From the NCBI GenBank assembly GCA_008973525.1, contig WACJ01000273.1, forward strand, positions 1 through 64,000: 64,000 nt of DNA, given 5' to 3'. Under the pieces are notes generated by a model. That model saw nothing but the letters and a program-made list of their open reading frames with translations, was not told where the DNA came from and did no database searches. Source of the stretch: Stenopsyche tienmushanensis (Eukaryota > Arthropoda > Insecta > Trichoptera > Stenopsychidae). Both the position numbers and the translations under genes were made by a program. Positions 34,340 through 45,932 of this stretch are shown piece by piece. Each line of letters starts with the position of its first letter. The first letter of the stretch is position 1.

Positions 34340-34960
34340 GGGAAAAATTCGGGATTGAAATTTTTATTTAATAAGAATCGTTCACCTCACCAGTTCGTAG
34401 AAGGCTACTAAATCGAGACATTCTAGCCGAATTATGGACGATTGGAAATTGTTATATTAACCATTCCCCACCGGTGATGTATTTACTACACCTCGACTCT
34501 AATAATGGGAATATCGATATGAAATATAATAGATTAAAGAAATAAAATGAAAAAAAGAAAAAAAAATAGAAAAAGAAATAGATAAAAGAAATATAGGGCT
34601 TCAGAATTTTTATATTCTTCCGTAATATAATTACGAATCACATAAAAGTATTTTAGTATATGAGTATTCATCTGCAGCGACGGAAAAAAAATATTTATCG
34701 AAAAAGCGGGAATTTTGCGAGTTTTGGTTCGTGTCTCAGCAGAAAGGAATTTTGTCAGTCACATTGATGGTGTTATACAAAAATGGAGAATCGAACTAGC
34801 ATTTAAATATCTGGTGACGATACCTCCATTGAGTGTGGAAGCTGAGCGTGCATTTTCAGCAGCAGGTTGCCTGGCTACTAAAATCAGATCCAGACTAAAT
34901 TACGAAACACTCGATGTTTAATGTTACTTCGACCATATTTTCAAAATAATATTTGATAAT
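34340..34960 (+). pseudogene. hAT transposase C-terminal remnant, copy 3 (best preserved)
   Basis: The frame at 34715-34921 reads through IELAFKYLVTIPPLSVEAER and AFSAAGCLATKIRSRLNYET, the hAT C-terminal dimerisation domain with its S-V-E-x-E-R-x-F-S-x-A-G signature nearly perfect. One frameshift near 34920 separates it from LMLLRPYFQN. Upstream, an insertion of A-rich purine sequence (34530-34600) interrupts the LDSNNGNIDMKYN segment. Because it keeps the segment lost in copy 1, it is the best of the three for family classification. Not functional. Confidence 0.85.
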
Positions 34961-34984
34961 CTTGACCATATCAAATATGATCTT

Positions 34985-35050
34985 TTTACTGTAAGTCAAC
35001 CCTTCTACAGCGTCGAGATAGAGATTTCGCTATATAAAGTTAGGCACATA
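34985..35050. repeat. Terminal fragment of the CTATAGCG mariner-type family
   Basis: ACTGTAAGTCAACCCTTCTA, then CAGCGTCGAGATAGAGATTT and CGCTATATAAAGTTAGG resemble the ends at 19080 and 20034. The other end is not visible. Confidence 0.45.
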
Positions 35051-37978
35051 TATATTGTATTTAAAAATAATGATAAATATTTATATTAAAAAAAATTATG
35101 CTACAAGCTTGTGAAATTATTTCTTAAGTGTAACGCATCTTTCAGTGATAGGATAAAAATTTACAAAATATATCTATAATAATTTTACCAAGCACAGGAT
35201 GCGACAGGGAAACTTCCTTATTTGAAACACGCGCTTTTAAGCGACAATTTTTCCAAATAGGGTGAAATGGCACACATTTTAAAGAACAAGATCTAACGTT
35301 TTTTGTTTTTTAAATCTTTAAATCTATTCTACATTTTATATATATTTTTTTAATAATTTTCAACGTAAAATGCATAACAACATTCATCATCCCAATCTCC
35401 AAACTTTAGTTTATTCATGATGCCATTTCCACCAAATTTACTTCATCGCGTCTCCATCGGTAATTCTTGAATATCCTCGACATTTATATCAATAAAACTT
35501 TCCCCTTATATAGACTTCTGGCAATTTCTACTATTGCATCTACTCCGTTTTCAGCTAGATTACACATTGAATTAACTCTAACCAAAAACTTTTCGAGCAC
35601 GCATTCAATGCTAACGATCATATTTCTTTGATGGATGAAGTTGTCGTTTCCATGCTTCCATGGATTTAATAGATTCAGCATAAACCTTATTCATATCATG
35701 TTATACAGGGTTGCTTATAATTGATTTTATTAAATAACTACAATATCATGGGCCGGGAAAATAAATCAACTTTGATTTAACATAATCGCATAGTTGGTGC
35801 TTGTAATTAGGGTTTCTTTCGATTATTCTCAATTTTGCATGTTTTTCGAGAAATTCTCGAGAAATAATGCTCGAGAAGAAATACTACTCGTGCTCCTAGG
35901 ATTTATTATTTCTGATGGTAAATGTGTGTTTTAAAGATATTTTTTATCTGTGGCAATTCATTCGTGCAGATTAATCGAATAAATATTTTTCATTCTGTTT
36001 ATCTTATAGATTCGCGCAGCATCAGTATATATTATGTAATGTATACAATGTACCACTGGAAGAGCATTTCTTAAATCATCTCGAGCCATTCATTATTATT
36101 TAGTCCAATTGACTCAAATTTATTTGGTTTATTATGTTTATGAAAAAAATGTGGTTCGCGTTCTTCTACTGTAAATCTTGACATAATAACTAAATTCTAT
36201 AACAGCTGCTCTGACTTACTCATACTTTTCATTTGGAAGACATCAAATATTTCATCTATTTCGAGAATCACATCTGCGAAGTGATCTGACCCGAGCTCTT
36301 TGATCTGTTTGTGATGATATGAAAATATATTTCTATCAAATTATTTTGACTGTAAATATTTAGCGTCTGTTTATAATACGCCTCATAAATCTTCATATGA
36401 AAAGTGTGTAAATTCTCGAAAATATTTTTCACCATCGCGGCGAGCGAAATCCGACATTTTTCATTTTTACGTTTTCCGTCTGACGTTATTCTAGTATTTA
36501 ATCTGCGTCAATTTTTCACAAAAGAGGGGAAACTTTTTAAGGATATTCAAAATGGATGCTAACGCCCATGAATGGATACCGCCACGGTTTATGTATCCTT
36601 TATATCCGATATCTTTTTCAATAAATGCTACGCGCATTCAGCAAAATAAATTGAACGCATAAAACCGAGGGATTATCCAGAGACGGAGAGGGCACATTGT
36701 TGAAATTCGCAAACTAAAATATAACATACATGTGCGAAAAATACGAAATATTTAACAAAACGCAGACGAAAATCTGAGAACAAATTCAAAATCGTTTATA
36801 TAATCGGACTAAAATATATTTACGCGATAAATACCGTCTTAAGACGAATGGAAATGAGCTCAATAAATCAAGACGCTGCAGTTTTATCTCATTTGCTAAA
36901 ATGATCGTTTGATGGAATTTAAATTCGCCATTCATTTTTAACACTTAAATATAAATTTAAGTACGCCCTACAAATGTTTAAAAGATATATTTTCATACAA
37001 ATATGTTGCCGTATTTCAACCGCCACTGCTTGATATAGTGGGATATATTTTCAATTTCAATACAACAAAAGTTCTTTCTACATCCCCAAGATTTTGTGGG
37101 TGTTCCGCCGTATTGCCGGCATATAGTATAAGCTAAATAGTTCACCTTTCGTTGAATATAAAATTTTAGTAGGTGGATTTCTGGAGAAAAAAAAGTAAAT
37201 AAGAAGTATATACGGCCGAGGAAAAAGGTGAACATACTTCAACAAATTCAGCTCCACGCTGACATTTATCCATTACTCGTTATATATGCAAACACATTAA
37301 ATGCTATATATTTTTTATAAATACAATACAATCTAAACAATAGATTGAGTACAAAATCAGTTGATTTTACAACTAAAACTATGATTTTTATAGCGTGACA
37401 TAAATAGAATAGCAGCGCTTTCTATCGTCGAATATAAAAAGCTCGCGCGTATAAAAATAAGCTTTTCCATTCAAACAGACAGAATGTTATCACAAAACCA
37501 ATTTATTCATAAATAATGGAATGCAATAAAATATTTTTGTATACGAGGAAGATTCAAATATAATCCGGAATTTTGCTATACCAATTTATTAGTGATATAT
37601 ATATATATATAGGATAGGCCATAAAATTTTGTTTTTTTTTAATAACTATAAATATATATATATATATTATATTTAATTATAAACATATTAATTTATTTAT
37701 AAACATAAAAATATTCTGGAATAATTTGTAGGTAGTCTCGTAGTTAAGCTCGTAACCCGTAAGGAAATGTATGGCTGGCGACCATATTTTTAAAAACATT
37801 TATGCGCCATGAAAAAGCATATCAAAATGGTTGGCAATAGTCCTATAAAAAGATTACTAAAAGCTACCTAAAAATAAAATAATTATCATTTTGCCGCTTT
37901 GAAACACAGTTGCTGCAATTCGTTGGTTATAACAATAAGACTTGGCGAAAGTTAGCTTAATAAGTGACGAAAAGTTTT
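35051..37978. other. Unassigned AT-rich sequence with a small TCTCGAGA fragment and TA runs
   Basis: 35815-35890 holds an isolated left end of the TCTCGAGA family in minus orientation. Simple TA repeats occur at 37590-37612 and 37648-37668. A less AT-rich patch at 36420-36700 is repeat-free. No gene was recognised; the frames at 35484-35681 and 36993-37235 look random. Confidence 0.4.
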
Positions 37979-38638
37979 TGTAGCGTGGGCGATTACCATC
38001 CCCACGTAGTAGCGCTGTTAACAGCGACATCTTCCATCTCTCTTCAGGTGCAATGTGTTATTTTAACAGCGCCATCTCTTGTGGCCCTGCGGAGACATTG
38101 CACCTGCATACCGGCCGATCGCTTCTTGCGCGTGCACCATTGCCGGTTGGGTAGCGAAGCGCAGGAGGCGTGAGTCGGGAGAGTCGTCGGTTAGCCTTGG
38201 CTGCGGGAAGTCGTCCCTCCTGCAGCCAGACCCCTACGAGAGCGCCCCGACTCAACGTTACAAGTTACAAAAATCTAAGTGCTAAAATTGATGAAAGAAT
38301 GCGGCATTTGGGTAATATTAGGAAATTAAGAAGGAAGGAAGAGGAATGGAAAAGATGCGCGCGTAACGCGGCGGTTGAGCTCTGCTCACGAGAAAAAGCA
38401 GTAGGCAGTCTGCAAGGAAAAAGCGAGCGCGTACCTACTTTGCATACTCTGCCTTGCGGTCGTGCTTCATTTTGCTTCTCGGGAAATTCGTCCTCCACAT
38501 CTCACCGGTTCCGATAGAGAAAGGACCGACAACCGCCTGGAAATCTGCAGGAAGAAGGCCACCTTCTCACATGCCGCTGGCGACGGTAGCGTAGGGTCGT
38601 TTGGACCTCTTCATCAATTCATTACATTGGTGTCAGAA
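37979..38638 (+). mobile_element. Probable LTR with adjoining tRNA-Leu-like primer-binding site
   Basis: A GC-richer block of about 648 bp from TGTAGCGTGGGCG (37979) to TTCATTACA (38626), the TG...CA layout of a retroviral-type LTR. One base later comes TGGTGTCAGAA (38628-38638), matching the start of primer-binding sites complementary to tRNA-Leu in Gypsy-type elements. The match then degrades. The LTR has an internal imperfect duplication of AACAGCGMCATCT (about 38021 and 38073). No gag, pol or second LTR follows; instead a mariner remnant begins within tens of bases. This is probably a 5' LTR that lost its body. Retrotransposon family undetermined. Confidence 0.5.
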
Positions 38639-38639
38639 A

Positions 38640-39030
38640 AAAGTAAACTCAAAGTAACCCAAAAGATCCAGCGCCTTATAAACATATGACAATCACATGG
38701 GAACAAGTCTGGATTTTAAGGTGGATGTTCAAGAGTTTCCCAGTATAATTGGGTGAATTTATCAGAAGTTACGGCTGTTGTATGCGTTGTCATCCAGAAA
38801 AAGCACAGCTCGAATTTCTTCGTCTTTTGCAGCCTTAGCGTGATCTTACAGCTGGTAATAGTAGGCTGCATTCATCGTCTGTCTGTCATAGGAAAAATCA
38901 ATCAATATCTTTCAAGTCCCAAAATACCATAGATATTAGTTATTCAGAGGACTGTTTTTTGACTTTCAGATCTTTATAAAATTTTTGGGTCCAATCAATT
39001 GCTTGGGTCTTACTTAGAGTAGTACAACAA
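38640..39030 (-). pseudogene. mariner transposase remnant
   Basis: Minus strand, in order: MVFWDLKDID near 38930 (the family's SVFWDSEG block), MNAAYYYQL at about 38870 (family TxNSxYY), KAAKDEEIRAVLFLDDNA near 38800 (the second catalytic Asp block, usually HDNA), and after a frameshift HTTAVTSDKFTQLYWETLEH followed by PP, a stop and NPDLFPCDCHMF (family PPYSPDLAPSDYHLF, holding the third catalytic Asp, here changed to Cys-Asp-Cys context). Several frameshifts and stops; the N-terminal DNA-binding part was not identified. Different lineage from the fragments at 26.9 and 45.7 kb. Confidence 0.85.
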
Positions 39031-40121
39031 AGGAGGTTATTTCTTGCCTTTTTTCTTCAGTAACGGGATCAAAAAGTATTTTCAAGAAGGATTATATTTG
39101 AATCCCCTCGTATATTTGATAGACTGTACGTCAATCATTTGAATAGTTATTTGCTTAGTGACATGATAATAAAAATGCTACGGTCCGTGCTGAATTGATG
39201 AGTTGACACATCGTTCAAGAGTCGGACGGACAGATGCCATATTAGGAAACGGCATGACTATTTGATATAGAATGGCAATTGGCTTTCATCGTAGATGTTA
39301 AGTTAACTCGTTCGATACAGTTGCGATCTTTCAGTACATATTGCGTATGAATAATTCAATATATCGAACACACAGCCGGCTGAAATTGTATAGATGATAT
39401 CGCGAAAAGCTCGCAGTGATTTAATCCCCCGGCGGGACGGAATAGAAATTTTATCACAGCTTAATATTTTTGAATAGGGAAGCCGGAGTCGGGGGCGTTC
39501 TTTCGGAGATGAAAAATAAAGAGAAGCTATTCTCACGAAGAGCACGTCCCCCAGTTTGGTTATTTATGAGTGAACGTGCAGATTTTAGGCGTATCTTCAG
39601 GGCGTATATTTTAGTTTCGTTTGTGCTCACGTCTCAAGTTGTGACTCCGAGGCGGCGTTCCAGGGTACATCATCTGCATAATGAAACACGCCGTGTTCCA
39701 GCCAAATCTTCTTCCCATATTCCGACGCCAGCTATAAGATATCTTCACTATTTATGTGCATGCCCAGATGCATCTAACGTTACATGACGATCTCTGCTTT
39801 CCTCCGCAGAATCCTTTGCGACGTGCACAACTGCTCCGAGCCACCTCACTACCACATTCAAATCCAAAATATACACTATTTCTAAGCATAATACGTTTAC
39901 ATCCATTTTTAAAATACATTTGGCGATGTGCATTCCTTGCCACGTATGTATTCAATGTCTCGAACTCAAATCTTCCTGCATTTATTGGCCAAAAACATTT
40001 ATTGTTATAGGATACTTTGTCCATATCCAAAACATTTTACACATGAAGATTCGTAATCTCAGTCAATTAAAGATCGATCGTAATTGAGAAAGATGCTGTA
40101 CAAAATTTTACAAGTTCACTA
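39031..40121. other. Unassigned sequence with GC-richer island 39.3-39.9 kb
   Basis: Repeat-poor. Overlapping ORFs on both strands (39470-39787 plus, 105 codons; 39752-40030 minus, 92 codons) are not recognised. Sequence at 39031-39300 could hold decayed mariner 5' sequence but no motif is clear. Confidence 0.35.
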
Positions 40122-40215
40122 CACAGACGTATCCGATAAGTCATGATTTTTTTTCATTGTTCATTTGTTCATAAAATACATATATTTCATGACTTTTGGG
40201 ATACATCTGTTGTAA
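40122..40215. mobile_element. Very short palindromic MITE
   Basis: About 94 bp. Left end ACAGACGTATCCGATAAGTC, then ATGA. The reverse complement of the right end is ACAGATGTATCCCAAAAGTC, then ATGA: long imperfect inverted repeats covering most of the element. Part of the arm (AAAGTCATGAAATATAT) is also at 55868. Probably mariner-derived; no clear target duplication. Confidence 0.55.
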
Positions 40216-40935
40216 AGCGTGTATCCCCGTTGAATAAGTGGGTGCCGCACGAACTGTCAATTCCAAGGCAAAGCTTCCAATTCCAATAAATAGGCATACT
40301 GTTCCAAGACAACGTTAAATCGCACATATAGCAAATAGGCGGATTTGATCGAATAAATTTTGTAAAAGTTATGGCGTTTTATTTCTCAACTATGAATTCC
40401 GAACGTTCATGTGGAAGACCTTAATATAAATAATCGATAAGTCATTTTTTAACGTTGTGTTTTATGTTTAAATTAAATTTGATGATCAAAATCATATATG
40501 ACTGGAACGAAGAACAAAAAACGCACGTGATCAATAAGAGTTAAATTTAAAGGGCTTAAATGTGGTCTCGTTTGGCTTTCATAATCTCCAACTACATCCA
40601 TGCTTAATTAAATATAATATAACTTTTCATTTGATGCTGTTCAATCGAAACCTTTTAATACTTGTAAAATTTCAATTAAGCCAAATCACATACCATTCGC
40701 AAATTCCACAACTATCTTCTTCAAATATTCGCAATCAAATTTATAAAATTAATCGAATACTTCAGCGGATAAATGAGTTGATGTAACTGAATGATAAACG
40801 CTAGCAAATTGTTTAATTTCAAATACAAATAATAACATTGAGACTATTCAATTTCAGTCAATGGTAATGACAAAATTTTCAATGATGATTGGTCTAAATA
40901 TTATTGTTATCTTTGACTAAATGAACAACAGCAAA
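40216..40935. other. Unassigned AT-rich sequence
   Basis: No repeat copy or gene recognised. Confidence 0.35.
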
Positions 40936-41685
40936 TTATTCAACTCCAGCAGTCGATTGATTAGTATAATATGTACGTGTCAACTTGTCATATGTTATTG
41001 TGGATTCCACGTAATTTTTGTTGTTGTGGTAAGAAATATCTTTAACGAAACTTTCGACGTCACCTATAAGAAAATTTGATCGACGATAAGAAAATTGTAA
41101 GAATGTGGCAAAGGGGCATCGGTCTCGGTTTGAAACGCATCCAATATGCGGCAGAATGACGAGTCGGGGTGGATTGGGAAATAGTTTGGCAAATCTCTGC
41201 CGACTTTCCACTCCAAGTGTTGGAGCATATGCAAAACTCATCCGAGTCGAATAACACGCCAGTGGATGCGATTGTATAACAGTGAATATATCTCGATATA
41301 TCCGTAAATAACTAAGCAAAACTTGGTCTTGTAGGCAGAGTACACATACAATCCAAACATGCGGAGGGAGCGTCGAGAAACAACCAAAAGGCGTGCTTGA
41401 GTTTCCTGTTTTGTCTTCCGAGTCAAGATATTGTGAGCTTGTTCCCGGAGTCGGTATATTATATAAACAAGGAGTCGGGAACTTTGGTGACGGGATGACG
41501 CGATACGTATAAAATGATACAGAGGCATTGTCTGAAGCGGGAAGCTGAACTCTATTAGGTGTAGAGTTTCCAAAGCCGAGATTTGTTCGCGGCTGCACGA
41601 CACATGTACCCACACACCCTCCGTCTACACTCTCTTTGTCTTCAGCCCTCAAAATTACTTCCATAGTCCGAGATGAAGACTTCAA
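40936..41685 (-). other. Longest ORF in the window (249 codons), unrecognised
   Basis: An uninterrupted frame from an ATG at 41685 to a stop at 40936, in DNA less AT-rich than its surroundings. The translation shows no signal peptide, membrane segment, zinc-finger or repeat that I can identify, and I know no family it resembles. A second frame on the same strand is open for 125 codons (41238-41615), which weakens the coding case. It may be chance, a lineage-specific gene, or part of a non-coding transcript. Confidence 0.15.
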
Positions 41686-42779
41686 TTTTGACGGTCAAAG
41701 CAGATTACGCATTCGTCTTTTAGTCGATCGATTCCACCGCAACTTTAAATCGCTTTCCTCCGACTGTTCCCGGTGTTGCCGAGATTTAGTGTTTTATTCC
41801 GTTTTTGCTTTTATTGTGAACTCTAACTTTGCCTGCATCGAACTTAGTATAATTAAAAATACGGATGCGCTATAATCCTTTTAGTTTTATCGTTCGTATG
41901 AATCTATATTCTATATCTATCGTCGTTAAATAAGAATTTCTCAACTCTTCCATTTAAAACCCTCCATTCCATTTTCCTCGCATCGACATAATTAATACGC
42001 TTATGAAAAACCATCTAAATCCACAATTAGTATTTCTTCTCATGAATTTCTCGAGAAATTGATCTATACGTTTTATCAATTCAACTAAAAGCGTAAAACT
42101 GTTGTATACTGATATCACCCAAATTATTTTTTTGCGGGGGCTTTTAACAATCCCTTTTATGGAACTATTGCCAATATTATATTTGGCTAAAATATTATTA
42201 AAACTTAAAATACCGACCAATTCTAGCGGATAAAAATTTGCGCAAAAAGTCTGTTTTCAAGTAGTTTTCTTATGCGAATATTTTTGATGCTTTGTATAGC
42301 TTTGGGTATTTTTAATCAAAGGATCCCTTTTTAAATACCCATTATTCTAATTTCTTGACATCAAACGATTTATGCATGCACATTCATCATTGCTCGAAAT
42401 CTTCTAAAGTTTTTCCGCAGAAGTTGATGTTTACAAACCTGTCTAAAGTAAACGAACCAAAAACGAGATAAATTACTCTGTTAATGTCTCGAATTATATA
42501 ATATGAATGCATTACTGTTATAGATATTTTATTAAATTAAATCTTTGTTCAAAGTCTCTTAATCTTTAGCGGTATTTATAGGTCATTGTTTTAGATAGAA
42601 TACATCGATCCTGATGATTCATAATAATTAAAAGCTTTATTGTATCTAATATATAAGACAATGGCATTAACAGATGTATGTATATTGCAAATTGCCAAAT
42701 TTAGCGAGAATAAATTTTAAAGCCATCAACTAATCTCTTTAGTGTTCAAATTGCGTCTAATCTGCTTAATTTGATTGGA
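41686..42779. other. Unassigned sequence
   Basis: AT-rich. A single TCTCGAGA palindrome lies at about 42050 without further family sequence. No gene recognised. Confidence 0.35.
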
Positions 42780-43210
42780 GATTAATTGAATAGGGGTTGC
42801 GCCTTGCGTAGAAGCCGCAAGTCAGATTTTCCCCCGAATTTAATCATAACTTCATAACAAAGCGGCTCTGGATTGGTCGAGCGACGCGACCCTCCTTCAT
42901 TTTCCACATTCATATCGGCAAATATGATTTTCTCCCGGGGAAAACCCGCCCTGGGGACTCGCATCCCGGGGTAAAAAAGCTTCTCGCCGTGGCCTATCCC
43001 AGAATTTCATAACGCCGCGCGATTGGTCGATATGACTCTGATATAATATCATAACGACCCTCCATTGGTGGGTTTTTTGTGAGCACAAACACAGAGATAA
43101 GCGCACGGAACGGGGGTTCCCCACCCTATGCTCCGTTATTAAAGGTTAGAACGGCCGTTATATTTACGACCGAGCGTCGTTATATTACTAGCGTCGGTAG
43201 GTGAGTTGCC
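42780..43210. promoter_or_regulatory. CCAAT-rich GC island, candidate promoter or enhancer
   Basis: Contains three inverted CCAAT-type motifs: GATTGGTCGA at about 42872 and about 43021, and CATTGGTGG near 43066. Two are followed by matching CGACCCTCC motifs (about 42887 and 43054), so the block looks like an internal near-repeat. Downstream are GCCGTTATATTTACGACCG (about 43153) and CGTCGTTATATTACTAGCG. No transposon end is present. That this is a regulatory element is inference from motif clustering. Confidence 0.35.
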
Positions 43211-43389
43211 CTCCTCAATATGAACATCGACTTGCAGCGCTCATCAAACTTTCTACGGCGATTATTATTTTCAATTAGGGCAAATGGCGATAAATGTATA
43301 TTTAAACTCACGAATAATAGATATTACATGCGTAGATTTCGAGCTTAATAATATTTAAATCAATCGAAGCGTTTGTCTTAGTTTTTGAC

Positions 43390-43740
43390 CAAATTGCTCG
43401 AAAAAATTAAATCAATTTTTATTGTATAAAATTAAATTTGTACAAATATGATACAAACACAACCGTTTTTATTTTTAAAACGCAGCACTGCATATGAATG
43501 GTTTCAGTCAAAATGCATTCTGTTTGAAAGGTTTTCATTCATATACATTCGTACATATAATAATACATTTTAAATTTTTACCATGTTTCTAGTTGTTTTA
43601 TTTCAATTACGTACTGAGATAATAATATTCATTTGCAATACTACTTTTCGTTTGTCAAAATTTCTCAAAAATTCTCGAGAAATATGAGAAAAAAATTCTC
43701 ATTTCTCGAGAAATCAAAATCATCATGAAATCAAAATCCA
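43390..43740 (+). repeat. TCTCGAGA repeat family, copy with continuous interior
   Basis: Begins at the eroded left end (AATCAATTTTTATTGTATAA), passes through ACAAACACAACCG, AAAATGCATTCTGTTTGAAA and ACGTACTGAGATAATAATAT, and ends with TCTCGAGA at about 43673 and 43701, then AATCATCATGAAATC. It preserves the site that is interrupted by the piggyBac element at 15321. About 350 bp. Confidence 0.65.
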
Positions 43741-44519
43741 CCACAATCAATGATGATAAGATGGAAAAATATCTTATTCAAGTGCAGACATTTGAGCTTG
43801 CAAACTATAACCGGTCGGGTCTCGTCAGCCATATAAGGCGATCACACTTGTATGTTCGAATCCCATTGTGAATATCTGTGTTTGCAGTGTAAGTTATTCG
43901 TGTCGGAGCTTATAAACAATACAATAAGCCATCCATAATATCATTTATTGGATCTGGTCGAAGATTGATCACTCAGTTTGACGATCGCTGGGTCAAGTCC
44001 TCGCCGCGTATGAACGTAGAAAATGTATGTAATACTCAAGTATGAGTGTGGCCAGTCGGGTGGGATGCTGGATCAATAATAATACTAGCTATATTGTGCA
44101 GTCTAGATTTGACCGCCACGAACACCACTGCAATATGAATCACTAACGTGCCCATAAATATGCAATTACACGAATAAAAGGGGAAATGCACTTGAAAAAT
44201 CATCAGACCGGGCGAAGCGACCACTTAGCCATATCAACATTTTCCTTGGATCAAATGGTCTATGAACAATTTACGATTGTGTTGATCCTTTGTGTTTGGA
44301 CGACGATCGAAATTCGAATGTATTAAATTTCATATCGTGTTCGTGGTTCGAAAACATGACCGAATTCGGATGAGAAATAAAAGGAAGCGGTCGTTCTCTA
44401 TAATAAGACGATTCAAAGAAATTGGTCTCGCACGTTTTCGAATATAGGAAATCTTGGATGTACATATGTCGACGTGTATGTCGGCAGTAAAGCCTGCAAG
44501 TGACGCGTTTTCCATAAGA
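43741..44519. other. Unassigned sequence
   Basis: Two isolated pol-III B-box-like motifs (GTTCGAATCCC at about 43853; GGGTCAAGTCC at about 43989) suggest a decayed tRNA-derived SINE, but no A box at the right distance or cloverleaf is convincing. Otherwise no feature. Confidence 0.35.
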
Positions 44520-45060
44520 TATTACTGGAAAAACGGCACTGGCCGGCGTTCAATATATCGACGGACGTCGGTCACGTTTTGACCCTCCGCCACCCCGCGG
44601 GAGGGCGAGGGGGCGGGCGGGTGGGAGGACGGGAGGTCCGGGCGAGGGTGCAGAGGCCCCCGGCCCCGGCACCCTTCCTTCATTCCACTGTATGACTTAC
44701 CAGAGTCCGTCTCCCGAGCGGCCGTCGTCCTTCTCCGGCCGGGCGCGGGGTCCCGGCGCAGAAACGGGACGACGCATCAGCGCTCGGGGGCCTCTCCGAA
44801 TACCCGATATTTATTATATTTACGACGCTCAAAAGACCACAGGTTGCAGAATAAATTTTGTTCTCCGGCAGCGGGCGCAGAGGCGGCGGGCGAGCGAGAT
44901 TTTTTAGCAGCACCGTACTCGAGAACCCACCCTCCGCCACTCGAGACGGTAAAAAAGGACGACGTTACATTATTTCAGAAAACAATAACCCAACAAGTCC
45001 GAGCGGAATAAATAGCCAGCAGTGGGTTGCGATAGCTCGCTGAGAGCTTTTTTTCGAGAG
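44520..45060. promoter_or_regulatory. Strongest GC/CpG island of the window
   Basis: From about 44580 to 44670 the sequence is almost entirely G and C (for example GGGCGAGGGGGCGGGCGGGT). Further CG-rich tracts lie at 44700-44800 and 44860-44900. This stands out sharply from AT-rich flanks. ORFs on both strands (44680-44940 minus; 44692-44907 plus) are composition artefacts as far as I can tell. The AATAAATA near 45008 and the CG-rich core would fit a promoter or a 5' exon, but no start site or coding exon can be proven. Confidence 0.35.
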
Positions 45061-45650
45061 AAGAGGGAAGACAACGATATGAACTATGTGTAGAGATAAA
45101 ACAAATTACTTTTACGTCGGCAAAGTACTTTTTGCTACAAGCTTTCAAGCTTTTTCAATACCTCGTTATAACAATGCATACACGATGTAATCAAATATGT
45201 TTATACGCACCTTTTGCACTATTTTTACCTAAGCATGAACGAAATTTAGCCAAATGACTCCCATAAATTGAATCTATTATATAGAATGATAACCATATTT
45301 TCAACCTATGAAATACATTTATGCATTATATTCATTCATCAAAATATCAACAATCAACCCTTTTAATCCATTTCATAAAATATAAACACAAATTCAATGT
45401 AAATCGAGATTTTGCGAGATGATTTTATGCATTCCTTTTTTTTCCATTTTTCAACAAAAAATTTAGATACACTCAGTTCGCATAGAGATATGGTCCAAGA
45501 AACACAATTTATTTGTTATTTTGTTGCTTATGTATTAATTTATACCGTTAAATATAGACAATGCAAATCCCTGTAAATTGAATGATGATATGCTGAAATT
45601 AGTAGATTAGGAAGATCTTCACTTCTGGAGCATTTTCTTTGTATAAATAC
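45061..45650. other. Unassigned AT-rich sequence
   Basis: No recognised repeat, gene or RNA. Confidence 0.35.
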
Positions 45651-45904
45651 AGTCAACTCTTTTATAGCATCCACTTCGTTTGCGGCATGGTGTTAAGACA
45701 CCCAAAAATAACTATTTGGTGTGCATTTTGAGCAAAATTGGAATCATTGTGCTACATTTGCACACCAAGGCTGTTGCTGTGAATGCTGAGCGATGTCAAT
45801 CGATATTGAGTGACTTTTTATGGCCACAATTGAATCATATTGATGTGTTTCATGTCTATTTTCAGCAAGACTCGAGAAAACAGATATCTAGGCGTCCCAT
45901 TTGA
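45651..45904 (+). pseudogene. mariner-type element: left terminus and transposase remnant
   Basis: Starts with TACAGTCAACTCTTTTATAG, the terminus shared with the short MITEs at 18.6 and 20.0 kb. Soon after, a frame (in the 45680-45904 ORF) reads CILSKIGIIVLHLH, AVAVNAERCQSILSDFLWPQ and LNHIDVFHVYFQQD, matching the mariner transposase core up to the middle catalytic Asp of the QQD motif. It then breaks off; the usual GA-x-x-H that follows is missing. The first and third catalytic blocks are absent. It links the CTATAGCG-type MITEs to a mariner source. Confidence 0.8.
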
Positions 45905-45932
45905 GTGACCATTTATAATAGAATGTAATATA

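Noticed and set aside
37730..37800. SINE head resembling a tRNA D arm (GTCTCGTAGTTAAGCTCG)
   Set aside because: No B box downstream and no second copy in the window.
43790..44060. tRNA gene or tRNA-derived SINE
   Set aside because: B-box-like GTTCGAATCCC and GGGTCAAGTCC are present, but no correctly spaced A box and no cloverleaf could be folded.
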